A stretch of 64,000 nt of DNA, from NCBI GenBank assembly GCA_025617745.1, contig CM046853.1, forward strand, positions 52,291,021 to 52,355,020, in the 5' to 3' direction. This document shows positions 24,233-36,208 of this stretch, in pieces; the first letter of the stretch is position 1; the number at the start of each line of letters is the position of its first letter. The position numbers and the translations under genes are program-made. Under the pieces are notes generated by a model. That model did no database searches, was not told the DNA's origin, and was given only the letters and a program-made list of their open reading frames with translations. The stretch comes from Heliocidaris erythrogramma. Taxonomy: Eukaryota > Echinodermata > Echinoidea > Camarodonta > Echinometridae.

Positions 24233-27200
24233 ACTCCCTCTCTCTCACTCCCTTTCTTTCTTTGTTTCCCTTTCTCTTCCCTCTCTATCTTCCTTCTCAT
24301 TCTCTGCCCCCCCCCCCTCTCTCTCTATATATATCTACCTCTCCTTCTGTCTCTCACTCTCCACTTCCTTTTTCTCTTTCTGTGTCTTCTTACAGATTCT
24401 GTCCCAGCCACCAAGCTTCCCACCAAGAAGATGGGCTTGATCAAACCCTCTGCAGTCAGTAGACCAGTCCACAGGAATGGGACCGCTGGACCAGCATCAA
24501 ACAAGCCCCAGCCTATGAAGGCTACAATGTCCTTTGGGGCTAGCTCTGGGGCAAGCTCTGCAATTGGAACAGGACCTACCAAAAAGGCCACTGTCACATC
24601 TCAAGTTCCTAATGCTGGTAGGTCTCTCCCGCTTTTTGAAGTAATATATTTCTTCAAAATAAATCGTTAGTAAAAATGGCATCCGTGGTAATAGAAACAA
24701 GATTTGCTAGAATTTCTAATCTTTTCAGTCTATCGATGATGGCTTTATTGAGTTTGTACAAAAGCAATGAATACTACTAATGTTTCTACCTTTGCATTTG
24801 TGAGTATTAGAACATCTTTTCTGTTTGATACCATATGAACTTCTTATAAGGTATTCAAACAGCGAAACTTATGATATAAACTTTTTAGTGCTAATTCGTT
24901 GGAAAATTTTGTTCAGTAAAATGGAAGAGGATTCCCAAAAGAATTTATTGTGCAGCCCTTTGAACATGCCATAAAACTGGATAGACAGCATATGCATAGG
25001 ATTGAGGTAAGATATTTGTGCAATAAACTGGAAACTCTACTTCAAATTTAAGTGTTTTTGAATTATTTGCACTCTACATTCTTTTCAAACAAACTTTGTG
25101 CACTGTTTTTATGTGACTTGTTGTTCTAGAAAAGTGATCCAGGAATCGCTGATCAATGAAATAGCTGATACTTACTTTCACCAACATTGTCACCATGTTT
25201 TTTGTTCCCTTTCACAAAACTTGATGAATAGGGAAGAGGAAAGTTCCAACACCCAGCACCCCTGTGTTTCAGGAGAAGAAGGTGATCCCAAAGAGATTAA
25301 TTGCAAGTGGTCCAGGAGGGAGCACTACACCAGCAAAGGGAGCAATCACACCCAGGTAACACAAAACAAAAACAATTGACTAGCTGATAAAAATAAAGAG
25401 AGGCTGTTTTACAGCAAGCAATGAACTGGTTATTGGAATGTAACTGACACATTTCTTTGAGTGGTTAGTTTTACTCTATGGAACAGAAAAATGCACAATA
25501 CCTGCCTGAATCTGTGGAAATTAAAATTATATCACTGCCACTGTGGGTATACACAGGGATCAATGTTACAAGAATCTAGCACACATGAATCCCCAGGATT
25601 ATTACTATCTCCCATTCTCTCATTATTACCATATATTTATAATGGTAATGTAATAAATGCCGTTGTGAATATTTTGTTAGGTCCTTATAAACCGATGCTT
25701 TCAGATTGTGGTGCTGGTCAGTCTTTATACCAATGAATGAATTTAACAAAAACTTACCTCAGTAACTGCTTGTCAATTGATATGGACTATGATTGTGTGC
25801 ATGTTCAGGAGGAGTTCCATCTCATCGCTCGTACGTAGACCGTCCACTCCCGTTCAGCCCAGCACCCCACACAGTAGACACACCAGCATCTCAGAGCCAC
25901 CTGGTTCTGTCGGTCCTGCATCAGGTAGGCGTCGCTCCTGTATCCCTACCCCTAACAGGAAGGCCAGCACCTCAACCAGACCAGCTAGCAGGCTGGCAGC
26001 ACCCACCTCCATATCCAGGTAAGAGTTGAGTTCTCTCCAGTACATAACATTGATGAGAGCCAGAAGGCTTTAGGCAACTTTGTTTGCCGGCAGTGATTCA
26101 TACTATTTCTTGATACTCAAAATAGAGGGCAAGTAAATGATGTATAATGAAAGATAATTTGATGAATACAAGGATATCATGTAAATACAGCTTGTCAGGC
26201 AGGTGGACACAAAGGGCATCCCCTGCATATGTGTTTCATTTGCTCTTTTCATATTTTTCTGCTTTTGTTGTTTGGGTATTCCAGTTGTATGCATGTCAAG
26301 CTTGAATAATGTAACACGAGGGACAGAGATTTATTCCATTTTCTGTGGTCCAAACTCTCCGCAATTCTTGTTGGAGTTTGTACTTATCTTTGTTTCATCA
26401 CCACCTTAATCCCTCCTCCAGACCCCAGTCTGCTCAATCAGCCAAGAAGGAAATCTTCAGGTTCTCTCCCCTCCTCCTCAGTCCCCTCAAGACACCACCT
26501 CAATTCCAGCTTTCTCCTGAAGGTCCCGAAGAGAAGAAGGCCAAACCATCACAGGTGGATGATAGCACCGCTCCTCCTCCTAATGTGACAGGCTCCTCCC
26601 CAGAGTTTCCTGCATCAACAGCCAAGACTCCCAATCCAGACATTGTGCTGAGGACAAGGACCAATCTACAAGAGACTGGAAAGGAGTCTAATCTGGTGGT
26701 GAAAGTTGCCACACCCAAAGATAAACCATCTGTTGGAGTGGTATGATAAAAGAATTGACCTTTTCTTATACAAGAAGCATGTTTAAGAAATTCCTCGGTT
26801 GACAACATGACGCACACAAAACAGGCAACATTATTTTTGTAATTGGATGGAGCATTAGTGCGTCTTTACAAAAGGGACGATTTGTAGTGCTAAATGCTTT
26901 CTTGCAGTAGTTTGCACGCTTATCAACTTATCATGTTACTTCAATAATCTCTGCAAACTTATGATACTTCTGTTATCTCCTGTCATCACAATTGACTTTG
27001 AAATTAATTTGCAAATAATGATTTGAATGCTAATAACCTTTATCAGCACCCGGAGACTTTATCTATCTGATGTCCAGCAGAGAGTTATACAGTTTTTATT
27101 CTCTTTTGTGTAGTTCATCAAATACCCTTCGAGCTAGATTCTCCATATCTGTACCATCCCTCTTAGACTATTTCAGACACACAATTTTTCTGTAGTCTAT

Positions 27201-28487
27201 ACATATTAAAGGGAAATCCAACCTTAGTAGCAAGTTGCTTTGAAAGAAAGAGGAAAAATCAGAGAGCAGATTGGTGAAAGTTTGAACAAAATCGGACAAG
27301 CAATAAGAAATTTTTTAAAGTTGTAATCATTGTACATATGGGAATTTCAAATTGGCCGAATAGGTAATGTCACTGTGATGTAGCTGTGGACAACTCCCTC
27401 ATTCGCTCCAACACACAAAATGACTAAAATGTCACTTTTATCAAAATGTGTTACTCTGTAGGATCTTTTTCTTTCATGAGGACCTAGACGCTATCTCCAT
27501 GATCTCCAATATATTTTGAGTACTGCCCCGAGGGTAAAGGCGCCGCAAAGAAAACCACAAATTAATGATATTTTTGTGCACGACAAATGGGAGAGTTGTC
27601 CACAAAAATGTCACAATCGACTCACCAAATTTCCAATTTGAGATTCGCATAGATGTAGTGATCTCATTTTTCAAACATCCATAACTCTCTTATTCCTTGT
27701 CCGATTTCTTTCAAACTTTCAGCATCCTGTTTTTCTTATTTTTCTGCTTTCACACAAATCATCTTATTACCAAGGTTGGATTGCCCTTTAACATATTCTA
27801 TGTAATGAAATTATGATTCATGTGATTTTAATGATCTGCATCTCCAGCAGTCCGCTTATTTTGTGTAATTTTACACTGTGATAACTTTGACATTGTCCTG
27901 TCTTTCGTTGTCTTATTTTTCTTTACAGCTCATAGAATTTGGCAGTGCTACGCCAAAGGATAAGAAGGTAAATGATTCAATTATTAGTTGTAATTCACAC
28001 ATACATAGTTGCCTGTGTTTAGGGTCAACCATTTGTGTAATCCTTGAGAGGGGTGACAGAAGAAATCCGCTTTGTGCAAATGATAACAAATATACAGGAG
28101 GTTTCTTCAGGTTTCTATGTGAAAATGACAAAAGAAGTGGTAAATCCCTAAATGAAAACAGTGTATTTATGAAGGAAATAGAGAAGGGAAAACTGTATAT
28201 TCCCTTTAAACCAGCATTGGCAAGTTTTGCATTGTTCCTTCCCCCCACAGTACCTCATGATATTAGACAAGCATTTCATGCTGCTTGAATCAGTTAATCA
28301 GACACATGGCACGACAAGTTTTCTCACACCTCAAACTCTCTGTGTCTCTCTGTCTCTCTCTCTGTCTCTGTCTCTCTTTCACCTCTCTATCTCTCTTTCT
28401 TTTATTTTCTTTGTTCATGTTCAGGGCGTGAAGACGCCAAGGCAGCTGGGCCGAGCTGCAATCAAAGAGAACCTGATCGACCTGTGA
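18687..28487 (+). CDS. GTSE1: GTSE1 homologue (G2 and S-phase expressed protein 1), ten coding exons, 654 aa
   Basis: Coding exons: 18687-18729, 21007-21070, 21483-22275, 22816-22903, 24396-24617, 25232-25355, 25809-26018, 26422-26740, 27929-27967 and 28425-28487. All junctions are GT-AG, phases match, and the sum is 655 codons including TGA. Residues 22-29 (NETFDFDL) and 55-69 (EDEVFLGPVGFKEKC) match the conserved N-terminus of vertebrate GTSE1 (KFDFDL; DDEVFFGPVGHKE). The middle is Ser/Pro/Lys/Arg-rich and disordered. SCIP at 488-491 fits the SxIP motif for EB1 binding. LIEF (622-625) and the final LIDL (651-654) resemble the LI[DQ]L clathrin-binding motifs of human GTSE1. In vertebrates the protein tracks microtubule plus ends, binds clathrin and regulates MCAK and p53; these roles are known for the family and not shown here. 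Human GTSE1 is slightly longer. An acceptor at 18662 implies an upstream noncoding exon. Confidence 0.92.
19020..19250. mobile_element. MITE in GTSE1-like intron 1
   Basis: The left end GGGTAGTATTCTGAGATTTA is the near inverse of the right end TAAATCTCAGAATACCACCC. The inverted match runs on through TTATCTTGATTTTAG and TTTTAATTGTCATAA. It is about 230 bp, with no coding frame. A G run sits at its left border. Confidence 0.8.
19410..20164. repeat. Near-identical 379-bp tandem duplication in GTSE1-like intron 1
   Basis: Copy 1 is 19410-19788 and copy 2 is 19789-20164. The only clear difference within the aligned units is one C in a C run (CAGCCCCC versus CAGCCCC). Each copy has the same short minus-strand frame (MRQQTNIKTDASQVREISEE...). 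A diverged inverse of its middle (GTCGTCTGCTTAAGCAGGA) lies near 20430. The near identity implies a very recent duplication, or an assembly artefact. Confidence 0.9.
23161..24068. mobile_element. 908-bp TIR insertion in GTSE1-like intron 4
   Basis: It begins AGCCTGAGTCATATCGAAT and ends with the inverse of AGCCTGGGTCGAATCGATT. Flanks are near-duplicates: GATGTAGACTA on the left and GAATGTAGACCTA on the right. Subterminal copies of ATCGATGCACCGGT occur near both ends. No transposase is visible. The superfamily is unassigned. Confidence 0.65.
24181..24390. repeat. CT-rich microsatellite just before GTSE1-like exon 5
   Basis: More than 200 nt of almost pure pyrimidine on the plus strand, including (CT)n and a C run, ends a few bases before the TTACAG acceptor of exon 5 at 24396. 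It forms an unusually long polypyrimidine tract. Confidence 0.85.
27207..27791. mobile_element. MITE family A copy 2 in GTSE1-like intron 8
   Basis: A complete copy with ends AAAGGGAAATCCAACCTTAG and CCAAGGTTGGATTGCCCTTT, about 585 bp. The internal sequence (TTTGAACAAAATCGGACAAG; GTAATGTCACTGTGATGTAG) is shared with the copies at 15.9 and 39.2 kb. Many marine-invertebrate MITEs of this size lack coding capacity, as this one does. Confidence 0.85.
28336..28420. repeat. CT-rich tract before the last GTSE1-like exon
   Basis: A (CT)n/(CTGT)n pyrimidine run of about 70-80 nt leads into the TTCAG acceptor of exon 10 at 28425. Confidence 0.75.
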
Positions 28488-29588
28488 AAGACAGCATCAA
28501 GATCATGTCAATCTCGGAAAGACTGGTAACATTTCTCATAGCATTCCTCTGGCTTACAACCATGTTCATGTTGCTAGGCAGAGCAGGAAAGATGAGAATA
28601 GTTTGGGGTTATCAATCTCAAATGGAGATGAGGTGAGAACCAGGAGAGGTCAGACTAATCAAAGATTGGTGTCACATTTCAAGGCTCACAAAAGAAAATC
28701 AAGACATGGATATCATACTGTTTTGTAAATAAGAAGAGATATTTCTCTTTGATGATGCGTTTTGTGCAGACACAATGCCTGGTACTCTATTGATATTAAG
28801 TTGAAGAGTGCATTATGTGATTCATCAGTTCAGCTATGTGACAATTGATGAGAGATGGGAGAGTTACCAGTCTTAGCGATCAGACACTAAGCAAGATGCA
28901 ATGGTGTAATACCAGAAATTTTCACAACATGAAATGGTCGTTAGCTTTAAATAAACAACAGCCATTTTTGCAGCGAGAAACTATCACATATTGTAAATAT
29001 ATAGTGTTTTGTCAATTGTGATTCATTTACTTTGTAGCATGAAATTTTGAACCACTCTTGAACTTCAAAAATGTTTTCATGTCCGTGAATGTCGCAAAAG
29101 ATTCTGGTAAAATTACAGTAGTCACTATCAGATCGTCATTATATGAAAATGTTTATGATTCAAATAAGTATATTTATATTATTATATCACTCATGGCAAA
29201 ATGAACTGTAAATGTACTCTGATATTGATAATTTTGTGAGATACTCATACTTGGAGCATAAACAAGTCTACTGATATGTCTAAATATATGCATACCCCTT
29301 AAATATACCAGTTCGTGCTCTTGGTAATGATGAGAAACCTTGCCTTAGGCATGCCTGACTTGGTATCAAGTTATCAACCATTGTGTACAAGGTGGATTAA
29401 ATCCATACAGATACTATCATATACGATAAGCAAATTATATACCTTGATTCCATCATTCCTCAGAAGAAGCATTAATGAATTAAAATGCATTAGTTCACCT
29501 GCATTTCATGTACATAATTATATGATATAACAATGTTGTATAGTATAAACATGATTATGCATCACAATATACAGGTATTATAACTAAT
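28488..29588 (+). other. Probable GTSE1-like 3' untranslated region
   Basis: There is no open frame of note. A canonical AATAAA at 28950-28955, about 460 nt after the stop, is a reasonable polyadenylation signal. Beyond it the sequence is AT-rich with no feature that I can support. Confidence 0.5.
28950..28955 (+). terminator. Candidate polyadenylation signal for the GTSE1-like gene
   Basis: AATAAA on the plus strand in TTTAAATAAACAAC. Other signals farther downstream cannot be excluded. Confidence 0.4.
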
Positions 29589-29600
29589 AACTAATCCTTT

Positions 29601-30492
29601 AATTTCTTGGTACTACAAAATTTCAATATGGCACGAAAAAGAGACATGATAACGAAGCTTTTCGACCTGCACTCATCAGGTTATCACGCAGGTATTCTCC
29701 TTGACAATGGTTACCCTGAGCATGTTGTATCTCGCACCATAACACGGACGCTGGAGGCACAATCCAAATCTGACACCAGATTTGGACCTGCCAAATGCCC
29801 CGTGTATCTCAAACTACCCTGGAGGGGTAAGGTATCTGACAAATACGCCAGTCAGATCAAACACGCAGTGTCACGTTGCTATTACGCGGTTTCGACACGC
29901 ATTGTGTTTTCTACACACAGGATGCTACCGTCAACTAGCAAGGATGTACTACCCACCCCCCACTTGAGTAATGTTATTTACCAATTTCAGTGCCGGTGCG
30001 ATGCCAGGTACGTGGGCCGTACTTCTCAGCGGTTGGCTGATCGCATTAAACAACACATCCCCTCGACTATTCGGAACCGTACAACCAATCAGCGCACGCA
30101 GCCCGTCCGTGCCTGCAAATCTGAAATGCACGCTAACAGACCAAAGATAGCCAAATGCGATTCAGCGATTGGTCTCCACTTGCTGAACAATCCAGCTTGC
30201 GCACAAAGCTATGCCGACGACCAATTCTCAATTATGTCCCGGGCCAGAAGCTCAGCGCATTTACGCTTTCTGGAAGCCGCTTACATTCAATCGCATGAAC
30301 CTCTTCTGTGCAGACAAAAGGAGTTCGTCCAAGCTTTGCGATTGTTCTGAAATTACGGCGTCTAGGTTGCGTCCGGGTTTACCGAGTATAATATAGTTGA
30401 TTTCAAGTAATTTGTTATATACCTGCGTGATAACCTGATGAGTGCAGGTCGAAAAGCTTCGTTATCATGTCTCTTTTTCTGTGCCATATTGA
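29601..30492 (+). mobile_element. Penelope-like retroelement insertion, 5'-truncated, with inverted end arms
   Basis: A 12-bp target duplication AACTAATCCTTT flanks the insertion (29589-29600 and 30493-30504). One open frame of about 240 codons (29607-30350) ends in a GIY-YIG endonuclease region: VIYQFQCRCDARYVGRTSQ, then RLADRIKQHIP. This is typical of the Neptune-type group of Penelope-like elements. The upstream residues (SSGYHAGILLDNGYPEHVV) fit the end of the reverse transcriptase. About 75 bp at the left end (29621-29693) recur as an inverse copy at the right end (30420-30495), with one or two differences. Inverted partial end copies are known for Penelope-like elements. The open frame and exact target duplication suggest a young insertion. 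Confidence 0.88.
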
Positions 30493-30504
30493 AACTAATC
30501 CTTT

Positions 30505-31210
30505 GTGAACTTCTGATTGTGCAATACAATCGGGAGAGAAAATCAAATATTCAGACAATCATAAGCGTTCCTGAAAAAAGTTATGGAATCACATTTTCTC
30601 CTTTACTTTGATTTTTGTTTCATTTCACATATCTAAATCACTTTTCATATATGTGTTTTTAATGCAGATATGTATTAACCATATTTATTCCTCATAAAGT
30701 TACTAAGAAACTCCAGGTAAAGTTTTCGATGTATGAATGTTTGATTCAGCATTATTCAACATGTTTAAAATTTGGAATGAAATCTATATGCCATTAGAAA
30801 AGGACAGTACTTTACAACCAAAGTTTAAACCATAATGAAATGTGCACTACAGAAAGGCTTGAGAGAAACATTCCTAATAGTTATGTGTATTTTAGGAATT
30901 GCCTTGGTAAGCCTGATAATAAGTTTTAAAATGAAAAAATTGTAAATTTACCATGTCATTTCGGCTTCAAGTATTCAGTTTAAAATATATCTTCAAAATG
31001 GAGACTTGAAAATTTATATTATTGAAGCAAGTCACCTTCTATGTGAAGCAGGGGCGTAGATAGGGGTGGGGATGGTGTGTACAATCATCCCCCCCCCCCA
31101 GCGTTTAAGGAGAAAAAATGAGGAAAAATGATATTCATGTACAATTCTGTCGTCGTTTTCACATTATACATTTTCTTTGGTATATAGAATTAATTCATAT
31201 AATTCATATA
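30505..31210. other. No feature seen
   Basis: AT-rich sequence with a short C run near 31089 next to GGGGCGTAGATAGGGG. I see no gene. Confidence 0.5.
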
Positions 31211-31977
31211 TACAGTTAACAACAAAATTATTCATACCCCTTGGAAAATTCTAGTTTTTTGCATTTTTCCTAAAAATGAATGGTTAACTGAATTTAATTG
31301 CACATCACTTGAATACATTTAGTTATCATCTGCAAATGAATGCTGTTTCTGGTTTCACCTCATTTGCATAACAATAGAAAAGGTGAATTATCCAAACTGG
31401 GTGATGTTCAAAATTATTCATACCCTTGGTGATCTATTGACTTTGTCAATCAGTATGAATCCAGTCCTTGTGATTAATGCTCGTAACACTTTCTTCACAC
31501 TGTCACAATGCTTCTGGAGGTCTCTACTGAGATATCAGGCCAATACATGGTCTCCAATGGCCCAATCTCCTTGAGGATGTTGTCCACACATGCCATCACC
31601 TGGTCTTCAGGGGATTCGATGGATTTAAGGCAGATTTTGTGTTTGCAGGTGGTGTAGTTTTAGACGTCATGAGGATAGGACTATGATATTGATATTTTCG
31701 TTAATATTCCTTACATTTTAATGACAATTCTGTATCTAAGTTGAAACAAAGCACTCTTCCTGGAGAGACTTCCCTAGAGGCATTCACTGTTGCACTGTCA
31801 AGGGAAGGTATTTCCTGATACTTTTGTTCCATTATTATTAAGAATGTTTAGGGAGGCCATGGTAGTTGTCTAAAGGTTGGATGGTGCCAATTTTATCAGT
31901 TTATTCAGTTACACTGATTGACACATTTTTTATATGGACACCTGCAAGTGGGTACTCTAGTGAGGCTTAAAATACTG

Positions 31978-32938
31978 GGCCGGTATTCATAAAACCCTGC
32001 TAAACTAGCAGCCAACTAGGCCTTAGCTGGCTGCTAAATGCCTAGTTGCCTGCTCCATAGTTTCCTGCTATTTTCACATTCATAAAACCCTGCTAGGGAC
32101 AGTGCCAGGTAGTTGTCAACTAGGATTTAGTTGGTTGTTAACTTAGCAGTTGGCCGTGTCCCAAACCGCAAATTACACGCGTCAACACCTTTTAGTTTAT
32201 GGAGTGATAACCTTTCCGGTTCACATAGTCAGCTTCATTAAAATAGGGTGAAATTACCCAAATATGTGTCCCATCAACACAGCCTATAACACCTGGAAAG
32301 TTCTTGATCCTGTAAAACCCATCTTTAATTTCGTCAACTTGCCCCTGTTCAGGAAACTTTACAAAGTTGTTAATTTTCCCAGATAGTGCTCATGAGACTC
32401 TGTTCACAACTCGGCAGGATGTTGGTTGAGAGACTTGTATGGGGTCACCAACAACCATTTGAAATGTTCCTGTTGCATAATACTGTAATGCAATCAGCAC
32501 CTGCTGATACGGAAGTAGTGCATGATTACGTCTAGTTGGATGGTCAATCTCTGGTGCTATTAAATCCGTTATAAACATTATGCCTTCCCGTGAAAATCGA
32601 TATCTCTTGATCAGTTCATCATCAGTAAAAATATCAATTGGATTACGCCTGTCTCTGAATACTCTTTCCCTCCTCATTGCACGATGCAACTGTACCAGTT
32701 CAAGAATCCTTCTAGCCATGCTTTCACGTCAGAGTCAAGCATACACATGAAAGATTTAGTTGTCAACTAGTGACTTAGAGGTACCGAATATCACCTCTAA
32801 AGTTAGCAGACAACTTAGCAGTCAACTAAGCTTAGCGGCATTTTATGAATATCATTTAGTATCCAACTAGGCTTAGTTGGCAGCTAAGGCCAAACATAGT
32901 TGCCAACTAGGCTTAGCAGGGTTTTATGAATATCAGCC
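31978..32938 (-). mobile_element. PIF/Harbinger element nested in the foldback element
   Basis: A 3-bp target duplication CTG is present at 31975-31977 and 32939-32941. The left tip GGCCGGTATTCATAAAACCC and the inverse of the right tip (GGCTGATATTCATAAAACCC) match at 18 of 20 positions. PIF/Harbinger elements are known for 3-bp target duplications. The interior carries part of a HARBI1-type transposase on the minus strand. Repeated CCAACTAGGC motifs lie near both ends. Confidence 0.88.
32192..32719 (-). pseudogene. Partial PIF/Harbinger (HARBI1-type) transposase
   Basis: The first 109 codons (32719-32390) carry RRNPIDIFTDDELIKRYRFS and LQYYATGTFQMVVGD, both typical of the N-terminal half of HARBI1-type transposases. 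After one in-frame TGA the same frame continues with FPGVIGCVDGTHIW, which holds the first catalytic Asp, and NRKGYHSIN, then stops. The C-terminal half with the remaining DDE residues is missing, so the copy is an internally deleted non-autonomous derivative. Confidence 0.88.
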
Positions 32939-33760
32939 CTGACCTTTATGTTCCAGTGCACTGTCAAAGTGGTAGCATTTTGTGCACTGCAGCTGGTAAC
33001 ATGGAGGGCATATGGTATAAATTTGGTTTACATTCATTTTGATATCAAGGATTGTAGCTTTCATACCAAAGATACAAAGAATATACCATATGAAGATTGA
33101 TATACAGTAACAGTCAATGTGGGATGTGTATGGTACTCAAAGGTTACATACTGTTATTCATGGTGACCTGACGTTAGAGTCATGCAATGACTTTAATATC
33201 ACCAACATGGCCTTCCTGAGCACTCTGATTAAGAATGGGGCCAATGAATAAAGGTGAACCCTCCCACAGGCAGTGCAAAAGGGAAGGGCTCTTCAGGAAT
33301 GGTGCTTTGCTTCATAAGTAGATACAGAATTTTCATTAAAATGCATAGAATAATTGACCGAAAATTTCAATATCATAGTCCTGTTATCATGAAGTCGATA
33401 ACTGCATCACCTGTAGGACACGAAATCTAATGAACTCCCTGAAGGTCAGGTGAAGGCATGTGTGGACACATCCTCAAGGAGATTGAGCCATTGGAGAACA
33501 GGTACTGGCCTGATATCCCAGCAGAGACCCCTCTGGAAGCCTTGTGACAGTGTATTAAAATAAAGTGAATTACAAGCATTAATCACAAGGATCGGATTCA
33601 TACTGATTGACAAAGTCAATAAATCACCAAGGGTATGAATAATTTTGAACATCGCCCAGTTTGGATAACTAACCTTTTCTATTGTTATGCAAATGAGGTG
33701 AAACCGGAAACGGCATTCATTTGCAGATGATAACTAAATGTATTCAAGTGATGTGCAAGT

Positions 33761-35319
33761 AACTTCATTTAACCATTCATTTTTAGGAAAAATGCAAAAA
33801 ACTATAATTTTCCAAGGGTATGAATAATTTTGTTGTTAACTGTATACAGTTAACTTTGCAAGTCGAATCTGTTGGGACAACAAAAAATAGCTTGACTTAG
33901 GCAAAATTCGACTTAGGAAATGTAAATAACATATGTTTTGCATGATTTGGTCAGAAAAAGTGATTTGACCTAGGGAAAGTATATACATGTGTATATAACC
34001 ACGTATATTATATATGCATGTACCCGCACACACATACACCCAAATGCACCCCCCCCCCCCAAATGCACACCCATATATACACCCATATATAAATGGCCTT
34101 TGGGAGAATCATCCCCCCCCCCCCCCCCCTCCCCAGTAATGAGGACCTGTCTATGCCACTGATGTGAACAATTGTAAAGTGATGCAATCAATAGTCACTC
34201 AGTATGATCTGTTTTCCATGTACATGTATTTTGTTTAATCTGGAAAGTAGGTACATGTATATCTTCTTGGGACCATGTGTTATACCAGTTATTCTTAGCA
34301 GAATATTTAAATGACTTCTTTGCAGATAGTATTGTATATTGTAAGGTAAACCTTTATAAGCTATATATTATCTGAATTTATCACACTGAACGATGAAAGT
34401 GTCATTTGTTTTATTAACCTTCTATAAACGTGGTATCTTCGTGTGGAGGTGTGTATATTATAGATATGTTATCTATGTATCTATTTCTCATGACTTCCTA
34501 CCTATATTTGAAGGAAATATGAAGGCCATTTTCTGTAAAGAAAACTTCATTTAACCATTCATTTTTAGGAAAAATACAAAAAACTATAATTTTCCAAGGG
34601 TATGAATAATTTTGTTGTTAACTGTATACAGTTAACTTTGCAAGTCGAATCTGTTGGGACAACAAAAAATAGCTTGACTTAGGCAAAATTCGACTTAGGA
34701 AATGTAAATAACATATGTTTTGCATGATTTGGTCAGAAAAAGTGATTTGACCTAGGGAAAGTATATACATGTGTATATAACCATGTATATTATATATGCA
34801 TGTACCCGCACACACATACACCCAAATGCACCCCCCCCCCCCCCAAATGCACACCCATATATACACCCATATATAAATGGCCTTTGGAGAATCATCCCCC
34901 CCCCCCCCCCCCAGTAATGAGGACCTGTCTATGCCACTGATGTGAACAATTGTAAAGTGATGCAATCAATAGTCACTCAGTATGATCTGTTTTCCATGTA
35001 CATGTATTTTGTTTAATCTGGAAAGTAGGTACATGTATATCTTCTTGGGACCATGTGTTATACCAGTTATTCTTAGCAGAATATTTAAATGACTTCTTTG
35101 CAGATAGTAGTGTATATTGTAAGGTAAACCTTATAAGCTATATATTATCTGAATTTATCACACTGAACGATGAAAAGTGTCATTTGTTTTATTAACCTTC
35201 TATAAACTTGGTATCTTCGTGTGGAGGTGTGTATATTATAGATATGTTATCTATGTATCTATTTCTCATGACTTCCTACATATATTTGAAGGAAATATGA
35301 AGGCCATTTTCTGTAAAGA
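33761..35319. repeat. Recent 782-bp tandem duplication
   Basis: Copy 1 is 33761-34542 and copy 2 is 34543-35319. Both start at AACTTCATTTAACC inside the right end of the foldback element and end at TTTTCTGTAAAG. Differences are few: scattered substitutions and changed lengths of the C runs. The duplication copied the last about 82 bp of the foldback element together with its flank. Confidence 0.92.
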
Positions 35320-36208
35320 CACATAAACATAAACATTCCTCTTGAATTGCAGAAGGAATGTAAATGTAATATATGAAATATATGAAACAAACGCTGAAAG
35401 ATTCCAATGAAGAATTGCTATGTATAATGTGTGACAAGCAATAAGAAAAGAATATCAAAGTTCTCATACATTGATGAGACCTTTTTTGACCCAGCCATAA
35501 ATAGCTTCATCATGGCTGCTCACTCATAAATCATACAGTTTCACATTTGATTGTATTGTAATGAGTCGGCCTCAACAGCTCCCTTAAGTTTTGCAATCTC
35601 AAATCTGTTGTAATCCCTGCTTAAAGTGTGTCATAGTGAAAGTATTCCTTAATGATGTCTGGTTTGATAATTAGCCTCGATTACTGCATATGCCGATGGT
35701 AAAGTAGTATACCATAAAGCACAACAGTGAGTCAAGGCTTTCAATTGCCGAGTGTTTTGATGATATATCGTCTGTTTTTAGGGCCAAAATGTGTTAACTC
35801 TATGAAAGTATATGAATTAGTGCCCTTCTGGCACTCAATAAATAATATATTTGTGTCTTTGCTAAATGGTCAGTACCTTAGATTCATCTACCATGTATAA
35901 ATTCAGTATACCTTATACCTTTTTTTGCATTATATTTTAACATGTCCTGTACCAATTGGTCATTAATTAACATACCTAAGAATAAGATCTACATGTAAAA
36001 TGTATAGACAACCATCTTTAAAAAAAAAAATAAGTTAAATATACATATCCTGCAATATGCTGATATATTTTGTGAAGCATATTACTTTTTTTTTTCATTG
36101 CTTGAGTTAAGGCACGGAGGAAAAAATCTGATATTATTTTACCTGTACATGTATGCATAAAGTTCCATCAAAATACCAGTAAAGTGTGGGGAAATGAAAT
36201 CGGTGACG
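35320..36208. other. No feature seen
   Basis: AT-rich sequence without a supportable exon or clear repeat. Confidence 0.5.

Larger units (their letters stand above)
31213..33842. mobile_element. Tc1/mariner-type foldback element with about 570-bp inverted arms
   Basis: The left end CAGTTAACAACAAAATTATT (31213) is the exact inverse of the right end at about 33823-33842, and TA flanks both sides. Inverted similarity extends inward to about 31790 on the left and about 33280 on the right, far longer than usual Tc1 termini. Without the Harbinger insertion at 31978-32938 the element would be about 1.67 kb. I found no Tc1 transposase frame, so it is probably non-autonomous. Confidence 0.8.

Noticed and set aside
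33970-34965. Gly-rich small proteins on the minus strand
   Set aside because: The frames cross poly(C) runs in duplicated non-coding DNA.
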